Assembly (NCBI GenBank): GCA_017417055.1
Contig: JAFPZX010000077.1
Span: forward strand, 1 to 34,930
Direction of reading: 5' to 3'
From: Anaerolineaceae bacterium
GTDB lineage: Bacteria > Chloroflexota > Anaerolineae > Anaerolineales > Anaerolineaceae
Length of the DNA: 34,930 bases
Part shown: positions 15,860-24,244 of the stretch, piece after piece
How the letters are laid out: each line of letters starts with the position of its first letter
How positions within the stretch are numbered: the stretch's first letter is position 1
Notes under the pieces: generated by a model
The model's database searches: none
What the model was told of the DNA's origin: nothing
The model's input: only the letters and a program-made list of their open reading frames with translations
Position numbers and translations under genes: made by a program

Positions 15860-16804
15860 TCAGCGTTCTGCGCGCATCGGATTATTCAGGAAATCTTCAT
15901 AAGCCAGTCGTATACCATCCTCAAGCTCGGTTTTGTACGTCCAGCCAAGAGCCGCCGCTTTTGAAACATCCAAAAGCTTTCGGGGTGTACCGTTCGGCTT
16001 GGACGGATCCCATTCGATGCGTCCGGTATATCCAACAACTTTCGCCACCAATTCCGTCAGCTCTTTGATCGTCAATTCTTTTCCCGTACCGGCATTGACC
16101 GTTTCATTGCCGCTGTAGTTGTTCAGAAGGAAGACGCACAAATTCGCAAGGTCATCCACGTACAGGAATTCTCGCAGCGGAGAACCATCTCCCCAGCAAG
16201 TCACGGATTCCTTTCCTTCCACCTTCGCTTCATGAAAGCGGCGGATCAGCGCGGGCAGCACATGCGAATGAGTTGGATGATAATTATCATTCGGACCGTA
16301 AAGATTCGTCGGCATCACGCTGATAAAATCGGTACCGTACTGCCGATTCAGGAACTCACAGTATTTCAACCCGCTGATTTTTGCCAGCGCATAGGCTTCA
16401 TTGGTCTTTTCCAGCGCACCGGTCAACAGGCAGGATTCCGGCATCGGCTGTGGAGCGAGTCTTGGATAGATACACGAAGAACCAAGGAACAGCAGCTTTT
16501 TGCAGCCATTCTGCCAGGCACTGTGGATCACATTCATTTCCAGCATCATGTTGTCGTACATGAAATCCGCAAGAGCGGATTCATTCGCCACAATGCCGCC
16601 CACCTTCGCCGCAGCCAGAACCACAACTTCCGGTTTTTCCTCTGCAAAAAATTTCTCAACAGCATCCTGCCGCATCAGATCCAGTTCTTTGTGTGTACGG
16701 GTAATGATGTTGTGATATCCCTGCCGTTCCAGTTCACGAACAATCGCAGAGCCCACCATCCCTTTATGCCCGGCAACATAGATTTTCGCGCTTTTTTCAA
16801 TCAT
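15860..16804 (-). CDS. fcl: GDP-L-fucose synthase
   Basis: 314 aa short-chain dehydrogenase of the extended type. It shows the NADP-binding VAGHKGMVGSAI (10-21), LGSSCIYP (S109, S110, C111 region) and the catalytic YALAK (Tyr138, Lys142), with the family-specific NLYGPNDNYHP and THSHVLPALIRRFHEAK. It performs epimerisation and NADPH reduction of GDP-4-keto-6-deoxy-mannose to GDP-L-fucose in the cytoplasm. The preceding enzyme, GDP-mannose 4,6-dehydratase, is not in the window. GAGG lies 4 nt before the ATG. It follows rmlB by 58 nt in the same direction. Confidence 0.95.
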   Translation of the reverse strand: MIEKSAKIYVAGHKGMVGSAIVRELERQGYHNIITRTHKELDLMRQDAVEKFFAEEKPEVVVLAAAKVGGIVANESALADFMYDNMMLEMNVIHSAWQNGCKKLLFLGSSCIYPRLAPQPMPESCLLTGALEKTNEAYALAKISGLKYCEFLNRQYGTDFISVMPTNLYGPNDNYHPTHSHVLPALIRRFHEAKVEGKESVTCWGDGSPLREFLYVDDLANLCVFLLNNYSGNETVNAGTGKELTIKELTELVAKVVGYTGRIEWDPSKPNGTPRKLLDVSKAAALGWTYKTELEDGIRLAYEDFLNNPMRAER

Positions 16805-16862
16805 AAAACCTCACGCTTATCATATTATTTACAATACATTCCGGCTTCATTCCCGAAGCCCG

Positions 16863-17882
16863 TCATCTGTTTCCATACATTTTGTCGTAATAGTTACGGT
16901 ATTCTCCGGAAATGATTGGCTCCCACCAATCCTGATTGTCAAGATACCAGCGGATGGTCTTTTTGATCCCATCTGCGAATTTTGTCTCCGGCAGCCAGCC
17001 CAGCTCATTGTGGATCTTGGTCGGATCGATCGCATAACGCAGGTCATGTCCCTTGCGGTCTGTCACATAGGTAATCAGATCCTCACTCTTTCCCAATTCC
17101 TTGATGATCAGTTTGACAATGTCGATGTTCCGCATCTCGTTATGACCGCCGACATTATAAACCTCACCGATGCGTCCATTCCGGATAATCAGATCGATGG
17201 CCCTGCAATGATCTTCCACATAAAGCCAGTCTCGAACATTCAAACCCTCGCCATAAACCGGCAGCGGTTTGTCATGCAGACAATTGATGATCATCAACGG
17301 GATCAATTTTTCCGGAAAATGATAGGGGCCATAATTATTGGAACAGCGGCTGATGGTTGCCGGCAGACCATAGGTCCGGTGATATGCCTGAACCAGCAGA
17401 TCGGCAGACGCCTTGGAAGAGGAATAGGGACTGGATGTATGAATAGGCGTCGTTTCAGTGAAAAACAAATCAGGACGGTCCAGCGGCAAATCACCGTAAA
17501 CCTCATCAGTGCTGACCTGATGATAGCGGATATTTCCATGAGAACGGCAGGCATCCATAAGCACAGAAGTACCGATAATGTTCGTCTGCAGGAAAATTCC
17601 GGGGTCTTCAATAGAGCGGTCCACATGGCTTTCAGCAGCAAAATTTACAACAATATCAGGCTTTTCTTCATCAAAAAGATGGTTGACAGCCTCCCTGTCA
17701 CAAATATCGATTTTGCAGAAACGAAAATCCGGATTGTCCATAACCGGAGCCAGTGTGGAAAGGTTTCCCGCATAAGTAAGCTTATCCAGACACACGATCC
17801 GTTCACCGGGATGTTCCCGCAGCATATGGAAAATAAAATTACTGCCGATAAATCCGGCTCCGCCTGTAACAAATATGGTCAT
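16863..17882 (-). CDS. rfbB: dTDP-glucose 4,6-dehydratase
   Basis: About 339 aa. NAD-binding VTGGAGFIGSNF at 5-16, catalytic triad region VSTDEVYGDL (Thr125, Asp126, Glu127) and YSSSK (Tyr153, Lys157), and FAAESHVDRSI are all characteristic of RmlB/RfbB. It converts dTDP-glucose to dTDP-4-keto-6-deoxyglucose, the entry to rhamnose and other deoxysugars. The ATG at 17882 is chosen because AAGGAG lies 4 nt upstream; an upstream in-frame start at 17915 lacks support. rmlA, rmlC and rmlD are not in the window. Probably cotranscribed with fcl and perhaps with the unknown gene upstream. Confidence 0.95.
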   Translation of the reverse strand: MTIFVTGGAGFIGSNFIFHMLREHPGERIVCLDKLTYAGNLSTLAPVMDNPDFRFCKIDICDREAVNHLFDEEKPDIVVNFAAESHVDRSIEDPGIFLQTNIIGTSVLMDACRSHGNIRYHQVSTDEVYGDLPLDRPDLFFTETTPIHTSSPYSSSKASADLLVQAYHRTYGLPATISRCSNNYGPYHFPEKLIPLMIINCLHDKPLPVYGEGLNVRDWLYVEDHCRAIDLIIRNGRIGEVYNVGGHNEMRNIDIVKLIIKELGKSEDLITYVTDRKGHDLRYAIDPTKIHNELGWLPETKFADGIKKTIRWYLDNQDWWEPIISGEYRNYYDKMYGNR

Positions 17883-17964
17883 AATACTCCTTAATAATGT
17901 CCGGTTGCCGCACACTCAATGCTTATAACGTTACTTTTTTGAACCGGCTCAACTTTGAAAATGC

Positions 17965-18555
17965 TTATCCTTTGACGATTTTCTTTCTGTATTTCACCAT
18001 CATGCTGTATGCATCCAGGTAAAAATCGGTAAAGCTTTCGTCAATTTCCTTCAAATCTTCATGAAGCACTTCATCATTCGGAAACTGCTTGATCATGAAT
18101 TTCACATGCCGGCTCACTTCTTCCCCAATTGCATAACTGTCTTTACAGACACGGTTCATAAGCTCCAGCGCATGATCCTGCAATCCGTTTATTTCACTGA
18201 ATTCTTCAAAAATCAGTTTGGCGCCATTCAATAAATCAGTGAGTGTATCCTGCATCTGTTCCGCTGCCGGGATCAACTCCGGCGTATCATATGCAGTTTG
18301 CTGAAAAAGCAGCCAATCTATATTATACCGTATTTCAATCTCCCTCAGGTCCCCCGTGTACTCACCATAATCCATTTCAGGAAAAAGTCTGATTTTATTT
18401 TCAGGCAAAGCAGCCATATCGAGCGGGAAAGGCCTGGGACTGAGCTGCAGCCGTTTTTTGTCTTCTTCTTTATTGATTTTATTGGAAATCGAGATATATT
18501 TTTCAGGTTCCTGTTCCGGTTCATCGTTCTCATAGTATATAGGGACTGGGTTCAT
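17965..18555 (-). CDS. Hypothetical acidic helical protein
   Basis: 196 aa; family not recognised. The first ~45 residues are charged and low in structure (NDEPEQEPEKYISISNKINK), and the rest is predicted helical and acidic with a basic tail VKYRKKIVKG. No signal peptide or membrane segment. GGAGAA lies 7 nt before the ATG, so it is a real gene. It is 82 nt upstream of rfbB in the same direction and could belong to the same transcript, but nothing in the sequence ties it to sugar metabolism. Confidence 0.75.
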   Translation of the reverse strand: MNPVPIYYENDEPEQEPEKYISISNKINKEEDKKRLQLSPRPFPLDMAALPENKIRLFPEMDYGEYTGDLREIEIRYNIDWLLFQQTAYDTPELIPAAEQMQDTLTDLLNGAKLIFEEFSEINGLQDHALELMNRVCKDSYAIGEEVSRHVKFMIKQFPNDEVLHEDLKEIDESFTDFYLDAYSMMVKYRKKIVKG

Positions 18556-18648
18556 TGATTTATTCTCCGGTGCTCTTATCAGTTGTTTTTTCGTGTACTT
18601 TTCGCAAACAACAAACTTCTATTCTTCTTTTGTAAATCCGACCTTGCT

Positions 18649-18654
18649 ATTATA
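18649..18654 (-). promoter_or_regulatory. Candidate -10 box for the 18555 gene and downstream sugar genes
   Basis: A perfect TATAAT on the minus strand, about 95 nt upstream of the start, with no strong -35. The rest of the gene-free stretch 18556-18855 holds only a short palindrome at 18731-18754 and AT-rich sequence. Confidence 0.35.
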
Positions 18655-18730
18655 CGTAATAATATAGGAATTGTGTACGATTTTCAATAATTTTCAGTCA
18701 ATTTCATGATACGTTTCACAGAGTATTCAC

Positions 18731-18754
18731 GGGACAGGCTAAAAGGCCTGTCCC
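18731..18754. repeat. GGGACAGGC palindrome (short hairpin)
   Basis: Perfect 9-bp arms (18731-18739 with 18746-18754) around a 6-nt loop. It resembles the GGGACNGNCCC elements at 20646, 21952 and 30857. There is no T-run, so it is not a standard intrinsic terminator, though it lies 100 nt beyond the metI stop. Confidence 0.6.
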
Positions 18755-18855
18755 ACTATGAAGCACATATGGCCACTTTTACAGCAGCATTGGAAATTTC
18801 CAATTAGCAGAATCTCTGTAAACTCAGGAACCGTCTCCAAGTGAGCCATTCTTTT

Positions 18856-19563
18856 CTAATCTTTCAACCGTTTATCGCTCTTGCGGGCGAGCCAGGTTCC
18901 GAAAGACTGGATAAGCTGGGTGATAAGAACAAGAACAATCACTGCCAGATAAAGCACCGCATAACGATAGCGCTGATAACCATAGGCAAGTGCCAGTTTT
19001 CCCAAGCCGCCGCCGCCCACAGCACCGGACATGGCCGTATATCCCATGATCGTAGTGATAGCCAGTGTAAAATTCGTGATCAGTGAAGGGACACTTTCCG
19101 GCAGCATCACATGAATAATGATCTGCATCGGCGTTGCGCCCATCGCCTGGGCTGTTTCAATGATGTTGGGATTCACTTCACGCAGACTGCTTTCCACCAG
19201 TCGTGCGATAAACGGGAACGCGGCCACCGTCAGCGGGACAATCGATGCAACCGTGCCGACGGAGGTCCCGACAATTACGCGCGTAAGCGGAATAATCATC
19301 ACCATCAGAATAATAAACGGGACCGAACGTAAAAAATTGATAAAAACATTGATGAAACTCATGATCGGTTTCGGCAATGGTTTGATCCCTTTCGGTTCCC
19401 CCGTCACCAGCAGGACACCCAAAGGCAGCCCGATGATGATAGCGAAAAGCGTGGCAAGCAAAGTGGAATAAAGCGTTTCCCAGATGGCAAACGGAAATTC
19501 ATTGATCAGGCAGTTCCAGGCCTCCTGCAGACGTTCCGGTGTAAATGCATTCGCAAAACTCAT
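18856..19563 (-). CDS. metI: Methionine ABC transporter permease
   Basis: 235 aa with five to six membrane helices and the binding-protein-dependent permease EAA loop near residues 135-160 (ETAQAMGATPMQIIIHVMLPES). The segment LPLGVLLVTGEPKG and the C-terminal GGGGLGKLALAYGYQRY are typical of MetI. It forms the translocation pore with MetN. Its ATG overlaps the metN stop by 4 nt (19560-19563), so translation is coupled. The first ~15 residues (NAFTPERLQEAWNC) are slightly longer than in E. coli. Confidence 0.95.
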   Translation of the reverse strand: MSFANAFTPERLQEAWNCLINEFPFAIWETLYSTLLATLFAIIIGLPLGVLLVTGEPKGIKPLPKPIMSFINVFINFLRSVPFIILMVMIIPLTRVIVGTSVGTVASIVPLTVAAFPFIARLVESSLREVNPNIIETAQAMGATPMQIIIHVMLPESVPSLITNFTLAITTIMGYTAMSGAVGGGGLGKLALAYGYQRYRYAVLYLAVIVLVLITQLIQSFGTWLARKSDKRLKD

Positions 19564-20588
19564 GACTGTGCCTCCTTTGATCCGTATTCAGCTTCCACCT
19601 GCACAATAACATCCGGCATGGAACTCAGATATTTCACCGCACGAGCAAGCTCCTCCGGACCGCCCGGGATTTCCAGCAGAATATAGCCATACGCAAGGTC
19701 GCCGACCGATCGGGTAGAGGCGCCAAGGATGGATCCTAAAATTCCGCAATCCACCGCCATTTTGGCGATCATTGGTTCCCGGGACGCGACAGCTCCGTTA
19801 TAAATAATGCGGATCTTCTGTCCGCCTTCGGAAAGAACAGCCGCGCCATCCGCAAGTTCCGGATAGATGAGGCTCTTCGTGGCGTTGGCTTTCGGGTTAG
19901 AGAAAACTTCGCTCACTTCGCCCTCTTCGACCACCTCGCCATGTTCCAGGATTGCCACCCGATTGCAGATTTCCTGCACCACGCTCATCTGGTGGGTAAT
20001 GACAATCACTGTGATGCCCAGCTTTCGATTGATATCACGGATCAGTTCGAGAATAGCGTGCGTCGTTTTTGGATCCAGCGCGGAAGTGGCTTCATCACAG
20101 AGTAAAACTTCCGGTTCCGTTGCAAGGGCACGGGCAATCGCGACACGCTGCTGCTGTCCGCCGGAAAGCTGAGCCGGATAGGAATTGGCTTTGTCCGGAA
20201 GTCCAACCAGTTCCAACAGCTCCATACCGCGTTTTTCCGCGTCCGTTTTATTCATACCGCTGAGCCGCAGCGGAAGTGTCACGTTTTTCAAACAGGTTCG
20301 CTGCATCAGCAGGTTGAAACTCTGAAAAATCATGGTGATCTGCCGCCGCATGGCACGCAGTTCCTTTTCCGACATGGCGCCAAGGTCTTTCCCGTCCCAG
20401 ATAACCGTACCTTCCGTCGGCTTTTCCAGCATATTGATGCAGCGGACGAGGGTGCTCTTTCCCGCGCCGCTCATGCCGATGATCCCATAAATGTCCCCAT
20501 TTTGAACTGTCAGATTGATATGCCGCAGCGCATCTACAGACCCATCTGCCGTTTCAAAATGTTTGGATAGATTTTTCAGTTCGATCAT
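19560..20588 (-). CDS. metN: Methionine ABC transporter ATPase
   Basis: 342 aa. Walker A GMSGAGKST (38-46), signature LSGGQQQRVAIARAL, Walker B LLCDEATSALDP and a C-terminal NIL/ACT-like regulatory domain (~265-340), which in E. coli MetN binds methionine and shuts the transporter off when the cytoplasmic pool is high. GAGGAAAG precedes the ATG. It is separated from the upstream metQ gene by a 369-nt stretch carrying two repeat elements, unlike the tight metN-metI overlap. Confidence 0.96.
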   Translation of the reverse strand: MIELKNLSKHFETADGSVDALRHINLTVQNGDIYGIIGMSGAGKSTLVRCINMLEKPTEGTVIWDGKDLGAMSEKELRAMRRQITMIFQSFNLLMQRTCLKNVTLPLRLSGMNKTDAEKRGMELLELVGLPDKANSYPAQLSGGQQQRVAIARALATEPEVLLCDEATSALDPKTTHAILELIRDINRKLGITVIVITHQMSVVQEICNRVAILEHGEVVEEGEVSEVFSNPKANATKSLIYPELADGAAVLSEGGQKIRIIYNGAVASREPMIAKMAVDCGILGSILGASTRSVGDLAYGYILLEIPGGPEELARAVKYLSSMPDVIVQVEAEYGSKEAQS

Positions 20589-20645
20589 AACGCTTTCCTC
20601 TGTTCAAATATAACGCGTATCGTCATTTCTATTCATAGAGTCACC

Positions 20646-20674
20646 GGGGTCTGTCCCTTTATGGGACTTTCCCC
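20646..20674. repeat. GGGACNGTCCC-type palindrome between metQ and metN
   Basis: Arms GGGG-TCTGTCCC and GGGACTTTCCCC pair imperfectly around TTTAT. It shares the core CTGTCCCTT-ATGGGAC with the long element at 30857-30950 and looks like a half copy. Confidence 0.6.
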
Positions 20675-20874
20675 ATCTCTCTGTAGTCCATAACAGAACA
20701 TTCCCGGTGGCTGACCAATGATTAGCCCCCTGTAAATTCCACTTCCGCATATTATATCCTATGTTTTACTGCCCGGGAAAAAGCCTTTACAAAAAACACA
20801 GGAGACCTTCCCGCTTTGCCGTCTGTACGGTCTCAGCTTGAACGTCCCCTATGCCATCATAGAAAAAACAAGAG

Positions 20875-20945
20875 ACGCACATGAGGACAGGCACACTTGC
20901 GTCGGCCGAGCGGCACAAGGTGCCAGTCCCCGATGTGCTTCGTGT
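20875..20945 (+). repeat. REP-like element, GGACAGGCACAC...CCAGTCCCC family, copy 1
   Basis: The ends GACGCACATGAGGACAGGCA and TGCCAGTCCCCGATGTGCTT are complementary over most of their length, with an inner GCGGCACAAG segment. A second copy with the same order of blocks is at 32888-32956. The element sits between the metQ stop (20958) and metN. Confidence 0.75.
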
Positions 20946-20957
20946 TGAATAGCAGAT

Positions 20958-21791
20958 TTATTTATCCAGACCCAGGGCAGCCAGATCAGCCTGTTTCCCG
21001 GCATAGAGCCCCATCGGTTCCACATGGACACCAGCAATAGTAACCAGGTGCGTACCGTTCTGAGCATTGAAGTCTTCCTGGTACGGGCTGTGAGCAAAGA
21101 AGTTGGCGAACGCGTCACCGTCATTCACGATGGTGTTCGGGGTCACATAGTCATCGACGATGGTGATATCCAGCTTGATGTCCTTTTCAGCAAGGATTTC
21201 TTTCGCGATTTCGAGGACATAAGAGTGAGGATCCAGTGTGCAGAGCACTTTGATGGTCTTACCAGCCAGTGCTGCGTAATCAACATCCGGATCGAAACCA
21301 TCGGTCGGTTCTTCCACGACGGAGATCGCCTGACCTTCATAGTTTTTGAAGTAATCAACGACTTTCTGGCTCAGGACGGCAGCGGCCAAAGCTTTGGCTT
21401 CATCGGTGTCCTTGTTAGGTTCATTGACGCTGACGACATTCACATACGGGGATTCTGCGTTTTCATAAAGCAGAGCGGAATCCAGTTCAGCAGCCAGGGC
21501 ATAGTTGCCGTTGATGATGCCGTAATCAACATCTGCCAAAACGTTCGGGACCATCGCGGCTTCAACTTCAACGAATTCGATACCCAGCGGGTTGTCCTTG
21601 ATATCAGCGACGGTAGCGGTAATGCCGGCTTCGTCATCAACATCGATCACGCCATAGGCTTCGAGCAGCAGAAGAGCACGGCCTTCATTTGTCGCGTCAT
21701 TCGGAACAGCAATCTTGATATTTGCTGCGGAAACGGATGCAGCGGTCAATACCAACACTGCAGCTAAAATCAAAACAATAAGCTTTTTCAT
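20958..21791 (-). CDS. metQ: MetQ-type methionine-binding protein, circularly permuted
   Basis: 277 aa. After a signal peptide (1-22, ending ASVSAA) comes the half that is C-terminal in ordinary MetQ: IKIAVPNDATNEGRALLLL (25-43), the VxEVEAAMVPNVLADVDYGI region, GNYALAAEL and SPYVNVVSV. A linker (~159-176) then leads to the half that is N-terminal in ordinary MetQ: KTIKVLCTLDPHSYVLEIAK, DYVTPNTIVNDGDAFANFF, HSPYQEDFN and VHVEPMGLY, ending LAALGLDK. All expected segments are present once, in rotated order. The signal lacks a lipobox Cys, so membrane anchoring is not apparent. The ATG at 21791 is chosen; the in-frame TTG at 21803 has AGGA directly abutting it. It heads the met operon. Confidence 0.9.
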   Translation of the reverse strand: MKKLIVLILAAVLVLTAASVSAANIKIAVPNDATNEGRALLLLEAYGVIDVDDEAGITATVADIKDNPLGIEFVEVEAAMVPNVLADVDYGIINGNYALAAELDSALLYENAESPYVNVVSVNEPNKDTDEAKALAAAVLSQKVVDYFKNYEGQAISVVEEPTDGFDPDVDYAALAGKTIKVLCTLDPHSYVLEIAKEILAEKDIKLDITIVDDYVTPNTIVNDGDAFANFFAHSPYQEDFNAQNGTHLVTIAGVHVEPMGLYAGKQADLAALGLDK

Positions 21792-21812
21792 AATAAATTT
21801 CAATCCTTTCTT

Positions 21813-21828
21813 TTCAGTTCAAACTGAA
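21813..21828. promoter_or_regulatory. 16-bp palindrome in the metQ leader, candidate operator
   Basis: TTCAGTT-CA-AACTGAA has perfect 7-bp arms. It begins 9 nt downstream of the -10 box of the metQ promoter, where a repressor could block initiation. No SAM riboswitch or T-box fits in the ~40-nt leader. Confidence 0.5.
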
Positions 21829-21836
21829 TACCCGTG

Positions 21837-21865
21837 ATTATAATCAGCACTTTTTCTTTTGTCCA
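21837..21865 (-). promoter_or_regulatory. Promoter of the metQNI operon
   Basis: On the minus strand TGGACA (21860-21865) and a perfect TATAAT (21837-21842) are separated by exactly 17 nt. This is the best sigma-70-type promoter in the window. AAAGGA follows upstream of the metQ start. Confidence 0.8.
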
Positions 21866-21951
21866 ATACTTGATTTCAATTATCAGATATAGTTACAACC
21901 TATAACGAACCATACGAATTATCAGTACAGTATATACATTCTGTTCTTAGT

Positions 21952-21980
21952 GGGGACCGACCCATAAAGTGACAGTCCCT
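21952..21980. repeat. GGGACNGTCCC-type imperfect palindrome
   Basis: GGGGACCGACCC and the facing GTGACAGTCCCT pair imperfectly around ATAAA. It lies directly after the stop of the flavodoxin-like gene (21990) and upstream of the metQ promoter. Confidence 0.5.
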
Positions 21981-21989
21981 AAAGAGAAT

Positions 21990-22385
21990 CTAACACAATA
22001 ACTTACGTTTTCCGAATTCCTTCGCAGCTTCGGCGCGGCCTTTGATATTGAGCATATGCGCATAAAAATGCTCGGGATCCACAGGAATATTCCGTTCCTT
22101 CAATATTTTCCGGAGTGCATAAACAGTACGCCGTGACCAGTTGGATGTTGTGAACAGGACCACCTTACCGACCAGTCCCGGTGACAAATTTTCAGCGTAA
22201 GCTCTCAACTCGGGCGCCATGATATTGGCATAAGGAGCTCCGCCGAGGAAAAGTACATCCACGTTTTCGGGCAGCTCGGGTTCATCTGTAATAGAGACAG
22301 CTTTCACACCGACACCTTCGGAAATAGCTTCCGCAATCGTTTTGGTATTGCCGAGTTTAGAAAAGTATCTGACTGCTGCTTTCAT
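21990..22385 (-). CDS. Flavodoxin-like protein
   Basis: 131 aa. The N-terminal YFSKLGNTKTIAEAI is a flavodoxin phosphate-binding loop for FMN, and FLGGAPYANIMAPELRAYAENL corresponds to the second FMN loop. A typical flavodoxin is ~140-170 aa, so this is a short member. The ATG overlaps the upstream carboxylesterase stop as TAATG, indicating translational coupling. It probably acts as a cytoplasmic single- or two-electron carrier for the nitroreductase or aldo/keto reductase encoded nearby; that pairing is inference. Confidence 0.82.
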   Translation of the reverse strand: MKAAVRYFSKLGNTKTIAEAISEGVGVKAVSITDEPELPENVDVLFLGGAPYANIMAPELRAYAENLSPGLVGKVVLFTTSNWSRRTVYALRKILKERNIPVDPEHFYAHMLNIKGRAEAAKEFGKRKLLC

Positions 22386-24211
22386 TAATTTGATTCTTTC
22401 TCAACATCGTAAATTTCATCCAGGACATCCTCTATATCCGTCCGGGGCAGTTCAAACCCGTACATTTCATCCAGGATCGAATACATCTCAAGATACGGTG
22501 CATCTACCCATTCGACGGATGTATTCAGTTCCAGCACCTTATCAAGGCCGGTTGATACAGGCCATGCCGGAAGCCCATGTCCATTGGGATCCCCGCCGGT
22601 AATAAAATGCTTGAAATAAAACATCATGGTATCACTGAGTGTCCGGTCATCATCATTATACAAAGAAGAATCCTGCGGAATATTCCCGTAAAGATACACT
22701 TCCTCACCCGAGTGCCACGCACTCAGCCTGCCATTCTGTTTCGTAAAATAGTAAACATAAGAGGGAATCCCATTTGCCAACGCCTGCCGCTCCCAGCAGT
22801 AATGGCCATAGGTGAAATAGAATACCGTATAAATTTCTGCCCAGTTTCGCTTCGCTTCCTCATCCGTCGCAGCCGGATAAAGTTCCAGAACCCGCGATGC
22901 GTATGGTTCCGGGAAAAGGGTCCGGATATTTTCCTCATAGTTTTTTAAATTTGCCTGACTGAAGAGAATAAACGGGGCAGATTCATCACGATTAAAACCA
23001 TGCATCTGCGCTTCCTCATTATGAATGCCTTTTGCATAGGACTCATAGGGCGTCTCCGGGAGCACATAGCCATCGATCGTGATGTGATGGTGTGTGTTCA
23101 TCTCCGATGCCAGTTTTTCCGCGGGAATCGCGCGCAGATCAGCAATGTTCACAGCTTTATACCGCGTTTTTGTATCAGCTGCGGCAGCATATGCTTCATC
23201 GAGCAGGCGGAAGGAATGTGCGGGTTTGGGCGCTGTGACTGTGGAACTTTCCCCAACCACACGGCGGAACAAACCTTTTGCCAGCGGCGAAGTCGATAAG
23301 GCGGAAACGCAGGCAGAACCGGCCGATTCCCCGGAGATGGTAACATTGCCGGGATCGCCGCCAAACGCAGCAATATTATCCTGAACCCATTGCAGTGCCA
23401 GGATCTGATCCAGCAGACCGTAATTCCCGGTAGTTCCATTGGGCGATTCGGCGGCCAGTTCCGGGTCTGCAAGGAATCCGAAAATGCCGAGACGATATCC
23501 CATGTTGACGACAATAACGCCCTCGTGAGCGAGTCCCAAACCGGAATAATCCTGATACCATGGCTGTCCGGTTTGCAGCGCACCGCCATGGATGTAAACC
23601 AACACCGGCAGGCCGGAAACATCACCCGCGGGTTTCCAGATATTCAGATACAGCGAATCCTCACTGACGGGCTCCCGGTAATTGTCATCAAACGAAAATT
23701 TATAGTCGTGATAGCCGATGATCTGCGCCAGGGAGTTGTAAATAGTTGAATTTTGAACCTGCATTGACATCGGCGCGAAATGGTTAGCAGCAAGCACACC
23801 GGACCAGGGTTTTGCGGGAACCGGTTCCCGCCAGCGCAAATCACCCACAGGCGGCTCCGCGTAGGGGATCCCTGCATAGACTTCCACCTCGCCGTCCTCC
23901 GTGAGCACGCCGGTCAGGTCACCTTGCGGGAGATGGATCACATTCGTTATCCCGCCGGTTTTTCCCTGTACCGCGGGAACTGGTTTGATGGGCGGTTTGG
24001 AGATCCACAGGATAATGGCAAACCAGGCGATCAACCCTGCCCAGCTAACAAAGCGAGCCCACCGGGACGCGCCATTCAAGCCCTTAACCCGGGCAAAAAC
24101 AAAACCGCAAACGAGAATGACTCCCAGAATCCAACCCAAAAGCGTATGTTTTCCCAATTCAAGCGTCGTAAAAAAGAGAAGTGATAAAATGATAAGCAAA
24201 AAAATCCACAT
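22385..24211 (-). CDS. Membrane-anchored type-B carboxylesterase
   Basis: 608 aa. Three hydrophobic segments in the first ~70 residues are followed by a full carboxylesterase type B domain (~88-570) facing the outside. The oxyanion region VLVYIHGGAL (204-212), nucleophile motif TISGESAGSA with Ser296, and a candidate catalytic His in AWHSGEEVYLYG near residue 505 are visible. Substrate unknown; such enzymes hydrolyse a range of esters. GGAGAAC lies 2 nt before the ATG. It is unusual for this family, mostly soluble or secreted, to start with a three-helix membrane anchor. The gene is embedded in a redox cluster and translationally coupled to the flavodoxin-like gene. Confidence 0.9.
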   Translation of the reverse strand: MWIFLLIILSLLFFTTLELGKHTLLGWILGVILVCGFVFARVKGLNGASRWARFVSWAGLIAWFAIILWISKPPIKPVPAVQGKTGGITNVIHLPQGDLTGVLTEDGEVEVYAGIPYAEPPVGDLRWREPVPAKPWSGVLAANHFAPMSMQVQNSTIYNSLAQIIGYHDYKFSFDDNYREPVSEDSLYLNIWKPAGDVSGLPVLVYIHGGALQTGQPWYQDYSGLGLAHEGVIVVNMGYRLGIFGFLADPELAAESPNGTTGNYGLLDQILALQWVQDNIAAFGGDPGNVTISGESAGSACVSALSTSPLAKGLFRRVVGESSTVTAPKPAHSFRLLDEAYAAAADTKTRYKAVNIADLRAIPAEKLASEMNTHHHITIDGYVLPETPYESYAKGIHNEEAQMHGFNRDESAPFILFSQANLKNYEENIRTLFPEPYASRVLELYPAATDEEAKRNWAEIYTVFYFTYGHYCWERQALANGIPSYVYYFTKQNGRLSAWHSGEEVYLYGNIPQDSSLYNDDDRTLSDTMMFYFKHFITGGDPNGHGLPAWPVSTGLDKVLELNTSVEWVDAPYLEMYSILDEMYGFELPRTDIEDVLDEIYDVEKESN

Positions 24212-24244
24212 AAGTTCTCCATTTTGAATTGGATACCGTTCTTC

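Noticed and set aside
17010-17894. 294-codon plus-strand ORF
   Set aside because: Antisense to rfbB, which has full catalytic motifs and a perfect ribosome-binding site; the antisense product has no recognisable features.
21024-21767. 247-codon plus-strand ORF
   Set aside because: Antisense to metQ; it arises from the codon bias of the real gene.
20958-21791. metQ order explained by a frameshift or by two fused genes
   Set aside because: One uninterrupted frame contains each conserved segment exactly once, with a normal total length; a fusion would give duplicated or missing segments.
21804-21960. SAM riboswitch or T-box before metQ
   Set aside because: The promoter leaves a leader of only about 40 nt, with no conserved riboswitch core or T-box sequence.
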